Shown: positions 15,439 through 23,481 of the stretch, piece by piece
How positions within the stretch are numbered: position 1 is the first letter of the stretch
How the letters are laid out: each line of letters starts with the position of its first letter
Assembly (NCBI GenBank): GCA_964388605.1
Contig: CAYMBC010000005.1
Location: 1 to 30,309 of the forward strand
Direction: 5' to 3'
Origin: DYFX01 sp964388605
Lineage (GTDB): Bacteria > Patescibacteriota > Patescibacteriia > SG8-24 > DYFX01
Length of the DNA stretch: 30,309 bases
The notes under the pieces: model-generated
The model's input: the letters and a program-made list of their open reading frames with translations, nothing else
The model's database searches: none
What the model was told of the DNA's origin: nothing
Translations under genes and position numbers: made by a program

Positions 15439-18400
15439 TTATTGCCCCGGTACGGAACGGAAGCCTGGGAGTGATCGGGTGGCGTCAGAAAGGCCCGGGG
15501 GAGGATTCAAGATCACGCGCGCATCAAACGTCACTTTTTCGGCACCGGCCGTTCGCGAAGAAAATTGGCGTTGAAGGTTGAAATTTCGGGCAACAAAGAC
15601 ACCGGTAGCCTCGAGTTGCGAAGTGCCGTTCCCTGTAGAGATCGTATCCTCCGCAAAGAACGCTCCGACGATGTTGTGCACAGCCCCGCTGATGTTCACA
15701 TTGCCGCCGCCGGATCCGGAATCGTTTTTCAGCACGATCCAGCCGACGGAAGCAAGGTTTTTCAGGTCGCTTTCATTCCGATCCTGGTAGGCCAGATCGG
15801 CATTGATCGTCAAGTCCCCCTTGACGATCACGAGCCCGTTCGCGCGAGCAATGCCGTTCGCATTCAGGAACGTCAGCGGAGAGCTGATTGTGAGCCCGCT
15901 CGGAAAATAGTAGATACCGCCGGCAAGTTGATTCGGGACATTCCCCGGGGTCATCAATGTTCCGTACTTGCCGTTCAAAACTCCGTTCACATCGATGGAG
16001 CCGAACGATCCGACGAAATTCGTTTCGCGTTTCGGAGGCACGTATGCTTGGCTTCCCGACAAGGCGCAGCCTTGTTCGCTCGTAAAATTGGTAATGACGC
16101 CCCCCGACTGCAGGCAGTAGGTCGCGTTATAAATCGGAGCGGCCTCACCGGCCTGCAAATCACCGCCGGAATACACTTGTCCGGAAACCGTTTCAACGAA
16201 CGGATCGACGAGCGCCTGACAGGTATTCGAGAGACAATCGTTGTTCGAAAAACAGCAGTTTCCATCGTCAGTTCCGCCCGCGCACTGCCCCCAATCAAGG
16301 CTGCAAACACCGGCTAACGCCGTATTCGGGGGCTGGCAATCGCTGTCTGCAGAACAGTTCACCGTACACATCGGATGATCGACGATCACGCACGAATCCG
16401 GAGCCGTGCAATCGCCGTCGTCAGCGCACGCGCCTCCAGGCGTCGGATCGTTCGGTGACGAACCGCAGTATTTGTATTTGCAGCGTCCAATCGCGCTCGC
16501 TTCGCAAGAATCGCCGACGCCGTTCGCGTTCGCGTCGCTTTGGTTGGGATTATAGTAATTGATGCAGTTGTCGCACGATCTCGGCTGCGGCTCTCCGGGA
16601 TACGTCGGCGTCGGCGGGGTCGGATACCCATTTGGCGTATAGCGCCCTTCCGGCGCGCCGTCATGATCGAAATCAGCGTCCTTGCATGCGCCGATCCCAA
16701 GATCTCCGTTTTCGCATTTCAAGAACGTTTGCGTATTGGAACGCACGACGTCTCCGCTCGAGTCAGTGCCTTCGACGAAAATCCAATAGCGTCCGGCCGC
16801 AAGCGCGGCAGGAACATCATATACGCCTTGACATGTCAGGGTATTGCCAAGAACCGTCGGCGTCATGGAAACCGTCACAGCTTCGCCGCCGATCCAATTC
16901 GCGTCATAGACGAATACCCGGCATGCTCCCGGAAACGTGCTCAAGGTATCGGTACGGAATTGCGTGCTAAGGTTCACCGCATCGCCGCCACGATACGTCA
17001 AAACGGTGGCACCGTTGCCATCGCTGCCAAGAACAAGGTTCTCTGAAACGACAGGGATCACGTTGACGAAGATCGTTTGCGGAGTGCTTGTTGAGCTGAC
17101 GTTCGAAGCCCCGTCGACGGCAACGGTTGCAAGATCGAATGCCGCATTATCGTTCGCGAATGGGCCGGCCGAGGCCATGCAGTTCCCGTCCGGCGAACTG
17201 GCGGGGGTGCCGTCCAAATCGAAATCGCATCGGCAAATTCCGGAAGGATCGTCGTTCGGGACGGATTGAAAGCGTACAATCGAGCCTATCGGTACGCTTA
17301 CCTTTCCAGAAACGATACCTTCGACTTCAATAGCCGGGTTCGGAAGCGTCGGCGGCGTATGTTCGTACACGCGCGTCGAAAGCGTTATGTCTCCGAATTC
17401 AGCAACGCCCGCATGGTTGGCCACGTAGGAAACCTTGAAATCCTCTGGTCCGAACGGAACTGCTGATCCGGACGCGCACGTCAGCGTCACGTCAAAACCA
17501 TTGAGCACCGCTCCGCCAATCTCGCTTATCACCCCGACGCTTGCGTACGGGCTTGAGTACTGTAACTGCCCCGAACCGCTGCCCGAGAGCCCGCAACTTG
17601 CCGCGCTCGCGTCAAACGGAAATGCGTTTGCGGAATTCACGGCATCGCCGATGACGATCGTCAGCGACGTGAACGTGCCGGAACCGGTGAAACGGATAGA
17701 ATAGGGGTCATTCACATACAAGCGATCCAGATGCGATACGTTCACATTGCCGCCAGCGACAACGGGAACGAGCGGCGTCGTGTTCGGGATCACGGGACAT
17801 GACGCCGCCAAAGACCAGCCGCCGCCTCCGGGCCTACGAGCGCATTGCACGGCATCCTGGCATGCCGCATCAAAACAATCCGCACCGCCATCGGAGTCGT
17901 TATCCGCGCCATCATGGCAAGTCACTCCCCCGGATTCTCCCCCGCAAAAATACGGTACGACGCCGGAAGAACCGATGGTTGGGCCGTGGCGCTGCGCAGG
18001 AGCCGTGCATCCAGCATCCGCGCAATCGGTCGCGCCATCCGCATCGTTATCGATGCCGTCTCCGCAATAGGCAGCCGTATTTTCGCTCGCTGAGCATGCT
18101 GCCGCATCCGTCAGGGTGAGCGCATATTTGGCAGGCGCACCGCACGAAGCGTTCGTGCAACCCTTGCGGCCGATTTTCCCGCCGCTCCGGCATTGCGCGT
18201 CGGCGCAGTCCGCTGTCGCATTAAGATCGTTATCGATGGCATCGGAGCAGGACAAGAACGTGAAATCCTCGGTTGCCGGGGAAGGCCCGCATTCTCCGAA
18301 CACATTTTTGCAATCGGTATCGAGCGCATCCATGAACCCGTCTCCGTCGTTGTCGATGCCGTCGCTGCAAAAATTGAAATAGAACAGAGGCAACGGATCT

Positions 18401-19656
18401 CCCGTGCCGAGCGGGCTGGGCGGCAGATATGCCTCGAAACCTGAGCAACGCTGGGCTCCGTTGACCGCGCCCAAGCAATTCACGTCGGCGCAATCGACAT
18501 CGCGATCGAGATCGTTATCGACACCGTCGAAACACTGCGCGGGCGCATCGACAAACGTGCCGCTGCCGGCATCGTAACGCATCCTCTCGCTCGCCGTGCA
18601 GTTCCCCTGCCCCTGGCAATCGTAGTCCCGGCAATCATAGCCCGTGCCGGCTCCCGTCGCAGGAAAGGTGTCGACGGCGTCCGAGTAGTCGATATCCGTA
18701 TCGTTATCAATGCCGTCTACACAGGATATTTCGGTAGCCTGACACCCTTGGAAACCGGTTTTCCAACAGCCGGTCGCCGGCGCATTGTCGTAGCAATCGG
18801 TTTTTCCATTGTTGTCATTATCAAAACCGTCCGCGCAGTTCGCATGCCCGACCCCGCTATTTTCCGGTCCGCAAAAACGGGTACCGGCCGCGTTTCCCGG
18901 AAGGCCGTTGCACTGAGGATCCCCGCAATCGACAAGGCCGTCCCCGTCGTTATCAAGACCGTCGTTGCAGGTTGATTCGGACGCCTGGCAGACACTAGTC
19001 GGACCGATGCTCGCGCCCAAGCAGTTGGAATCGGCGCAATCAAGACGGTAGTCGATATCATTATCAACCGCGTCGTTGCATTGGCGATACGCGCCTCCAA
19101 ACAATGCCGCAAGAGAATCCCCCTCGTTCTGATTGGTTGGAGAAAGCGGATCGACCGAGACATTGAAAGGAGGCACGATCGCCGCCGCGCCGTACTGCGC
19201 GAATTCAAGTGTGACGGAAATAACGCCCGGGTTCGGAGCCGCATAACGAAGCTCCTGAACAAAATCGAACCGCGCTCCCGCCGCGCTGGAAGAGGACGAA
19301 CGCTCTACAACGGTCTTGCCAACGTTCACAGCCTGTTCCGAAGGCAATGACGCGGACGGGTTTGGGTTTTTCAACGACGTATTCGAAGTAAACGGGCGAT
19401 CGACGGTGATTTTGAAACGCACGGGATTCGGATTTGCGGAGTATGGGCCGCTCCAAAAGCGGACTTTCAAGCTCGAGTCGGCATTTCCGTGGTTTTGCGT
19501 CCACGAATACGAAATCGACTGTCCTCCTACCAGAATAGAACCCGTGCAGACGTTACCCGTGCAACTGGGGTCAAGAACGGCCTGGGCCGGACGGAAACCG
19601 TATCCTGTCGCTATTCCAAGCACGATCGCAAGAATAATGAAGATGCGGGGATTCAT
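15439..19656 (-). CDS. Large modular secreted surface protein with Cys/DND repeats, 1405 aa
   Basis: An N-terminal hydrophobic signal (about residues 5-25, ending in AQA) is followed by a β-rich region (about 30-185). Nine repeats of the form CxDGxDNDxDGxxDCxDxxC lie at about 193-599. Then come a second β-rich region (about 630-975), a thrombospondin type-3-like segment starting CDNC (about 1028-1052), a cysteine-rich region with CxxDxDC units (about 1055-1146) and a C-terminal β-helix-like domain (about 1200-1405). The acidic DND repeats resemble calcium-binding loops. The ATG overlaps the previous stop (ATGA). I recognise no enzyme motif; an adhesin or surface-display role beside the pilus genes is inference. 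Confidence 0.85.
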   Translation of the reverse strand: MNPRIFIILAIVLGIATGYGFRPAQAVLDPSCTGNVCTGSILVGGQSISYSWTQNHGNADSSLKVRFWSGPYSANPNPVRFKITVDRPFTSNTSLKNPNPSASLPSEQAVNVGKTVVERSSSSSAAGARFDFVQELRYAAPNPGVISVTLEFAQYGAAAIVPPFNVSVDPLSPTNQNEGDSLAALFGGAYRQCNDAVDNDIDYRLDCADSNCLGASIGPTSVCQASESTCNDGLDNDGDGLVDCGDPQCNGLPGNAAGTRFCGPENSGVGHANCADGFDNDNNGKTDCYDNAPATGCWKTGFQGCQATEISCVDGIDNDTDIDYSDAVDTFPATGAGTGYDCRDYDCQGQGNCTASERMRYDAGSGTFVDAPAQCFDGVDNDLDRDVDCADVNCLGAVNGAQRCSGFEAYLPPSPLGTGDPLPLFYFNFCSDGIDNDGDGFMDALDTDCKNVFGECGPSPATEDFTFLSCSDAIDNDLNATADCADAQCRSGGKIGRKGCTNASCGAPAKYALTLTDAAACSASENTAAYCGDGIDNDADGATDCADAGCTAPAQRHGPTIGSSGVVPYFCGGESGGVTCHDGADNDSDGGADCFDAACQDAVQCARRPGGGGWSLAASCPVIPNTTPLVPVVAGGNVNVSHLDRLYVNDPYSIRFTGSGTFTSLTIVIGDAVNSANAFPFDASAASCGLSGSGSGQLQYSSPYASVGVISEIGGAVLNGFDVTLTCASGSAVPFGPEDFKVSYVANHAGVAEFGDITLSTRVYEHTPPTLPNPAIEVEGIVSGKVSVPIGSIVRFQSVPNDDPSGICRCDFDLDGTPASSPDGNCMASAGPFANDNAAFDLATVAVDGASNVSSTSTPQTIFVNVIPVVSENLVLGSDGNGATVLTYRGGDAVNLSTQFRTDTLSTFPGACRVFVYDANWIGGEAVTVSMTPTVLGNTLTCQGVYDVPAALAAGRYWIFVEGTDSSGDVVRSNTQTFLKCENGDLGIGACKDADFDHDGAPEGRYTPNGYPTPPTPTYPGEPQPRSCDNCINYYNPNQSDANANGVGDSCEASAIGRCKYKYCGSSPNDPTPGGACADDGDCTAPDSCVIVDHPMCTVNCSADSDCQPPNTALAGVCSLDWGQCAGGTDDGNCCFSNNDCLSNTCQALVDPFVETVSGQVYSGGDLQAGEAAPIYNATYCLQSGGVITNFTSEQGCALSGSQAYVPPKRETNFVGSFGSIDVNGVLNGKYGTLMTPGNVPNQLAGGIYYFPSGLTISSPLTFLNANGIARANGLVIVKGDLTINADLAYQDRNESDLKNLASVGWIVLKNDSGSGGGNVNISGAVHNIVGAFFAEDTISTGNGTSQLEATGVFVARNFNLQRQFSSRTAGAEKVTFDARVILNPPPGLSDATRSLPGFRSVPGQ
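17860..19080 (-). repeat. Nine coding repeats with the pattern C-x-D-x-x-D-N-D ... D-C-x-D-x-x-C
   Basis: The nine units begin at residues 193, 230, 274, 312, 375, 430, 470, 531 and 580 of the 1405-residue protein. Seven units are exactly 20 residues from first to last Cys; units three and four carry inserts (24 and 36). Unit six has Ala-Leu in place of the internal Cys-Ala. Spacing between unit starts varies from 37 to 63 residues. The units differ in DNA, so this is an old expansion rather than a recent tandem array. Confidence 0.9.
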
Positions 19657-21086
19657 GGACGAGGAGGCTGAGGTGCCGTAGCGGCGGGGTGCGGAATGCA
19701 CAGATACGTGATCCCGCGGCAGGTACGCTCGGCAACCGTGGCAGGAGTGCCGCCGGCGCAGTCGCGTTGGAGGTTGGCATTATTGTCAATATTGTCGTAG
19801 CAGCGAACCTCGACAGGAACCCCGCGCGCCTTCAACAAAGTATATGCCAAATCCCCTTCCGTATCGCATTGCACTACCGCGCCTGTCGGGTCGGTATTCA
19901 AGAAGTACGATCGCGAGGGGTCTGTGTTCGCATTGCCGTCCAAGCAATATTTCGCCCGCACCGAGTCGATCGAATTCGCGCCCGCCGCACCCGTGAACGT
20001 CCACGATTCCGGGTGTACCGCGACACGGCTCGAAACCACTCTCTGCTCCGAAGGCACACCCTGGATCTCACAACCGAACGGCGGATCCGGCAGCTGGGAA
20101 CTAAACGACCACAAGACGGGGTTTCCGGAAGGATCGACAGTGGCGTCTCCGGCCGTCGCTGAAATCGTGTAATACTCGGTATAGGCGACGCGCGCGCGTC
20201 GCGTTCCAATCGCGACCGATTTGGTGCGATACGTATTGTCGGACATGCGGAATACGCAACGCAGCGTCGATCCCGCCGGAGCCGAAAATTGCGAAAAGGC
20301 GATCGGAATATCGCTAAGGTGCGTCGATGTGCTTGATGTGGTGAACGGCGAGTAAATACCTTCGATCGGCGCGAAGCTCGTCCAGCCCGAATCAACCCAG
20401 CCGCTTTTCATGCCCCACGATCCGTCAGTGCCGGAACAGGAAGCGTGCGGCTGTCCGCAACCGAATCTGAGCCAACCGTTGCCGGTAGCATCCCCGTTTC
20501 CGTTCCATCCGTAACCGTAAAACTCTCCAGCCTCCTGGGTTGCCGCTTCGTTAAACGTGACGGCGTAATCTGCCGACGGGCACGCGTGCGGCGAAGCCGT
20601 GTTCGTTCCGACATCCGTGCAGTTCAAAGAGATCCATCCCCGGTAATTGGTACCGTCCGTTTGACTGATGATGTAAGCCCAGCCATGCAGCTGGTTATCA
20701 TTCGTATCATAGCGCGCGCACGGCACGAACCCGGGACAGTAGTGGTCGGCGGCCGAAGCGGGGCTCGCCGGCGTCCCCGTAACCGGAACGCCGGCGGCGC
20801 CGTTGCATGTCGCTCCGAAGCAGATCCAGCCCGCAAGACTTGACCACGCCCAACCGCTCACGTTGCCCAGCGCATCGATATCAAGGCCGTAATCGCCTGC
20901 AGGACCGGTGCATCCGGTAGGATCAAAATTGCAGTTCGTGGAAATCCAGCCGGTCGTGCCGGACCACGCCCAACCGCTCACGTTGTGAGGAGCAGCGTAG
21001 GCGGCCTCCGGCGTCAATACGACGAAAAAGAGGCCAAAGCCGAAAAGAAAGGCGGCGATTGTCGTGCGAAGCCGGAACATCCCCAT
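19653..21086 (-). CDS. Secreted GWAW-repeat surface protein, 477 aa
   Basis: A signal peptide (about residues 1-31, ending AYA) is followed by Trp-rich units: NVSGWAWSGTTGWIS at 35 and NVSGWAWSSLAGWIC at 75, then diverged copies near 134-156 (GWAYII...GWISLNC) and 190-210 (GYGWNGN...GWLRFGC). The middle is β-rich without a family I recognise. Near the C-terminus (429-443) is one CYDNIDNNANLQRDC unit, related to the DND repeats of the next protein, followed by a Pro-rich end. The stop overlaps the next ATG, so the two are co-translated. An ATG at 21080 is an alternative start. It is probably cell-surface; its partner or ligand is unknown. Confidence 0.85.
   Translation of the reverse strand: MGMFRLRTTIAAFLFGFGLFFVVLTPEAAYAAPHNVSGWAWSGTTGWISTNCNFDPTGCTGPAGDYGLDIDALGNVSGWAWSSLAGWICFGATCNGAAGVPVTGTPASPASAADHYCPGFVPCARYDTNDNQLHGWAYIISQTDGTNYRGWISLNCTDVGTNTASPHACPSADYAVTFNEAATQEAGEFYGYGWNGNGDATGNGWLRFGCGQPHASCSGTDGSWGMKSGWVDSGWTSFAPIEGIYSPFTTSSTSTHLSDIPIAFSQFSAPAGSTLRCVFRMSDNTYRTKSVAIGTRRARVAYTEYYTISATAGDATVDPSGNPVLWSFSSQLPDPPFGCEIQGVPSEQRVVSSRVAVHPESWTFTGAAGANSIDSVRAKYCLDGNANTDPSRSYFLNTDPTGAVVQCDTEGDLAYTLLKARGVPVEVRCYDNIDNNANLQRDCAGGTPATVAERTCRGITYLCIPHPAATAPQPPRP
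20457..20984 (-). repeat. Four coding repeats with the pattern GWAW...GWIS/GWLR
   Basis: Two near-identical NVSGWAW units are followed by two diverged units carrying longer inserts between the Trp motifs. Each unit ends near a Cys, so neighbouring units may be disulfide-stabilised. Confidence 0.8.
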
Positions 21087-21095
21087 ATGCCTTGC

Positions 21096-21104
21096 ATTCT
21101 ACCA
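21096..21104 (-). promoter_or_regulatory. Extended -10 promoter (TGGTAGAAT) for the surface protein pair
   Basis: On the minus strand the bases read TGGTAGAAT. The expected start is only about three to nine bases before the two possible ATG codons, so the mRNA may be almost leaderless. The promoter lies in the 100-base divergent gap shared with the oligoendopeptidase gene. Confidence 0.5.
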
Positions 21105-21186
21105 AGAGTTGACACAGACTTCTATGGAAGGGAGCTTGTGGGTAACGTGCTTTTACTCAACTCGTACGTCCAAAGAAGACAAACAC

Positions 21187-23019
21187 ATGACAACGAACGC
21201 ATGTTCAACAGGAGCCGAAGCTTACCGTTGGGACCTAGGATGCTTTTACCAGGGGATCGATGACCCGAGGATCGAGGCCGATCTTCAGGCCTACGAAACG
21301 GCCGCCGCGGCCTTTCGAGCCGCCTATAAAGGAAACCTTCAAACGAAGCTCGGTCCGGCGATAGCGGATTACGCCGCGCTCCGCGCTTTGTCGGGAAAAA
21401 TGACAGCCTATCTTTTTTTGAGTTTCAGCACGAATACCAAAAATGACGCCGTTGAAAGCAGGATGTCTGTCATCCAAAACAAGATCAGCCGCATCGACGG
21501 AGAGTATTTGACCTTCTTCGCGCTTGACATCATCGCGCTTTCCGACGAATCCCTTTCGGCGCAAGCTTCCGGAAACGACAGTGTACGCAAGCATCTGCCC
21601 TGGATCGATCGCGTCCGTCGCAACAAACCTCACATTTTCGAGGAAGCTATCGAATCAGCCCTTTCGAAGCGCAGTCCGTACGGGCCTGATGCCTGGGCCG
21701 AATTCCACGAAAAGTTCGAGAGCCTCCTCCGTTTCCCGTGGGATGACAACGAGCGCACACTCACGGACATGCTCCATCTCCTTGCCGAGGACGACGACGC
21801 CGGTCGCCGCGCGCGGATCTTAAAAACGATCAATGACGGCTTCAAGGGGCCTTGGGCGGAATACTGCGCTCAGGCTCTCTACATGACGGCCGGAGCCAAA
21901 TCCGTCGAAGACCGCGAACGCCGGTACGGTCATCCGATGGCCGCGGCCAACAGCGCGAACGACATTTCCGATGCTAGCGTCGACGCGCTGCACGCTGCCG
22001 TCCGCGAGACCGGGGCGCCTCTTGCCCGGCGCTACTATCGGCTCAAGGCAGAGTTGCTCGGCCTTGACCGCTTGCGTTGGAGCGACCGGAACGCCAAGCT
22101 CCGCTTTGAGGACAGCTCGGTCGTCCCGTTTGAAGAAGCCAGGCGAATGACCGTGGATGCGTTCCGAAAATTCAGCCCGACGCTGGGCGGCATCGTTGAA
22201 GGACTCTTCCGGAACGGACGAGTTGACGCGCCTGGTATTCCGAACCGCCATGGAGGAGCCTACAACTACTCGCTCATGCTGCCTGGGCAAGTTCCCGAAA
22301 CCTTTGTCTTCATGAACTACCAAGGCTCCGCACGCGATGTTGCCACCTTGGCTCACGAATGCGGACACGCTGCCCACGGCATTTTGGCGGCGCAATCGCA
22401 AGGAACTCTCATGTTCCACGCTCCGATGGCCTATGCCGAAACGGCATCGATTTTCGGAGAACGCATGGTCTTCGAGTACCTGAGGGAAAACCTCGAAGCC
22501 AAGCACGATACAAAATCGCTCATGGCGCTCACGATAAGCGCGCTTGACGACATGATGAATACGGTGATCCGACAAATTTCCTTCTCGGAGTTCGAACGTC
22601 GCTTGCACGCCGCGGGAGGCCGCAAACTTTCTGTGGCCGAACTGAGCACGATCTGGCTAGACGTCACGGCGCAGTTCTATGGAACTGACGGCGAAACCTT
22701 CGCCTACGATGACATGGAACTGCAGTGGACATACATCGGCCACTTCCACCGTCCGTTCTATGTCTATAGTTACGCCTTCGCCAAGCTGTTCGTCGACGGA
22801 ATTTACGGGCGCAAAGAGGCATTCGGTGAAACGTTCGAGCCCATGTATCTCGACATTCTCCGTGCCGGAGGAACGAAAAACGCCAAAGAACTTGTAGCGC
22901 CGCTCGGCCTCGATCCCGAAAATCCAGCCTTCTGGAAGGACGGCATTCGAAACAGCTTCGTGCCGCTCATCGAGCAAGCAGAACGCCTCGCCGCCGAGCT
23001 TGGTCTCCGCAAGGCCTGA
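21187..23019 (+). CDS. M3 family oligoendopeptidase (PepF-like), 610 aa
   Basis: A cytoplasmic zinc metallopeptidase that cuts short peptides inside a closed cavity. The zinc site is His390-Glu391-Cys-Gly-His394, with third ligand Glu418 in AYAETASIF, as expected for the M3 family. The N-terminal half is helical and fits the PepF fold; no signal peptide is seen at the chosen start. I chose the ATG at 21187 because earlier in-frame codons cross the divergent promoter of the surface protein pair. It is the only plus-strand gene here and stands alone before a terminator. A TTGACA at 21109-21114 could be a -35, but no good -10 follows at the usual spacing. Confidence 0.93.
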   Translation: MTTNACSTGAEAYRWDLGCFYQGIDDPRIEADLQAYETAAAAFRAAYKGNLQTKLGPAIADYAALRALSGKMTAYLFLSFSTNTKNDAVESRMSVIQNKISRIDGEYLTFFALDIIALSDESLSAQASGNDSVRKHLPWIDRVRRNKPHIFEEAIESALSKRSPYGPDAWAEFHEKFESLLRFPWDDNERTLTDMLHLLAEDDDAGRRARILKTINDGFKGPWAEYCAQALYMTAGAKSVEDRERRYGHPMAAANSANDISDASVDALHAAVRETGAPLARRYYRLKAELLGLDRLRWSDRNAKLRFEDSSVVPFEEARRMTVDAFRKFSPTLGGIVEGLFRNGRVDAPGIPNRHGGAYNYSLMLPGQVPETFVFMNYQGSARDVATLAHECGHAAHGILAAQSQGTLMFHAPMAYAETASIFGERMVFEYLRENLEAKHDTKSLMALTISALDDMMNTVIRQISFSEFERRLHAAGGRKLSVAELSTIWLDVTAQFYGTDGETFAYDDMELQWTYIGHFHRPFYVYSYAFAKLFVDGIYGRKEAFGETFEPMYLDILRAGGTKNAKELVAPLGLDPENPAFWKDGIRNSFVPLIEQAERLAAELGLRKA

Positions 23020-23025
23020 AATGGG

Positions 23026-23049
23026 AAACCCCGACGCGCGTCGGGGTTT
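23026..23049. terminator. Bidirectional intrinsic terminator between the M3 peptidase gene and RNase H
   Basis: A perfect 10-bp stem (23026-23035 with 23040-23049) with a GCGC loop and T-runs on both strands. It lies seven bases after the peptidase stop and directly beside the convergent RNase H stop at 23050-23052, so it can serve both genes. Confidence 0.88.
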
Positions 23050-23469
23050 TTACTTTTTTTGATGCCGGTCAAGCGCCTTGTTGACCTCGGCATCAGCCTC
23101 TTTGTTGAACTCGCGGCGCACGTGCTTGAACGTGATTTTTTTGAACGAAAGTTTTTCGTTGTGGATCAGCATGTAGATACTGGCGAGTCCGGCGTCTTTG
23201 ACGCGATATTCCCCCGTCAGCTGTTTCATGGCGAGCTCGGAGTCCATACGCATCTCGAGCGTCTCCGCGCCGAGTTCGCGCGCTTTGCGGATGGCCGCCA
23301 AGATGGCTTTGTACTCGGCCTGGTTGTTGGTCGTGACGCCGATATACTCGCCGTGACCGGCGACTGTTTCGCCCTCTGGCGTTTTCAGCACGTACCCGAA
23401 AGCCGCCGGCCCGGGATTTCCGCGCGATCCGCCGTCTGTATAGGAAATGAGGTGCGGGTAATTGAGCAT
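23050..23469 (-). CDS. Ribonuclease HI family protein, 139 aa
   Basis: Cuts RNA in RNA-DNA hybrids, for example Okazaki primers and R-loops. The metal-binding carboxylates are all present: Asp12 in SYTDGGSRGNPGPAA, Glu52 in NNQAEYKA, Asp76 in MRMDSELAMKQL and Asp126 in NKEADAEVN. A KHVRREFNKEAD segment precedes the last aspartate. It is the short RNase HI form without the basic protrusion of the E. coli enzyme and without an N-terminal hybrid-binding domain. It starts 12 bases after recJ and ends the lepA-recJ operon. It is close to rnhA, but the exact subfamily is not certain. Confidence 0.93.
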   Translation of the reverse strand: MLNYPHLISYTDGGSRGNPGPAAFGYVLKTPEGETVAGHGEYIGVTTNNQAEYKAILAAIRKARELGAETLEMRMDSELAMKQLTGEYRVKDAGLASIYMLIHNEKLSFKKITFKHVRREFNKEADAEVNKALDRHQKK

Positions 23470-23481
23470 GCCGGTAGTCTA

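Noticed and set aside
17860..19080. CRISPR or other DNA-level repeat array
   Set aside because: The repetition is at the protein level (Cys/DND units) with diverged DNA and uneven spacing, inside one long coding sequence.
21109..21114. TTGACA as a -35 for the oligoendopeptidase gene
   Set aside because: No acceptable -10 follows at 16-18 bases, so I did not list a promoter there.
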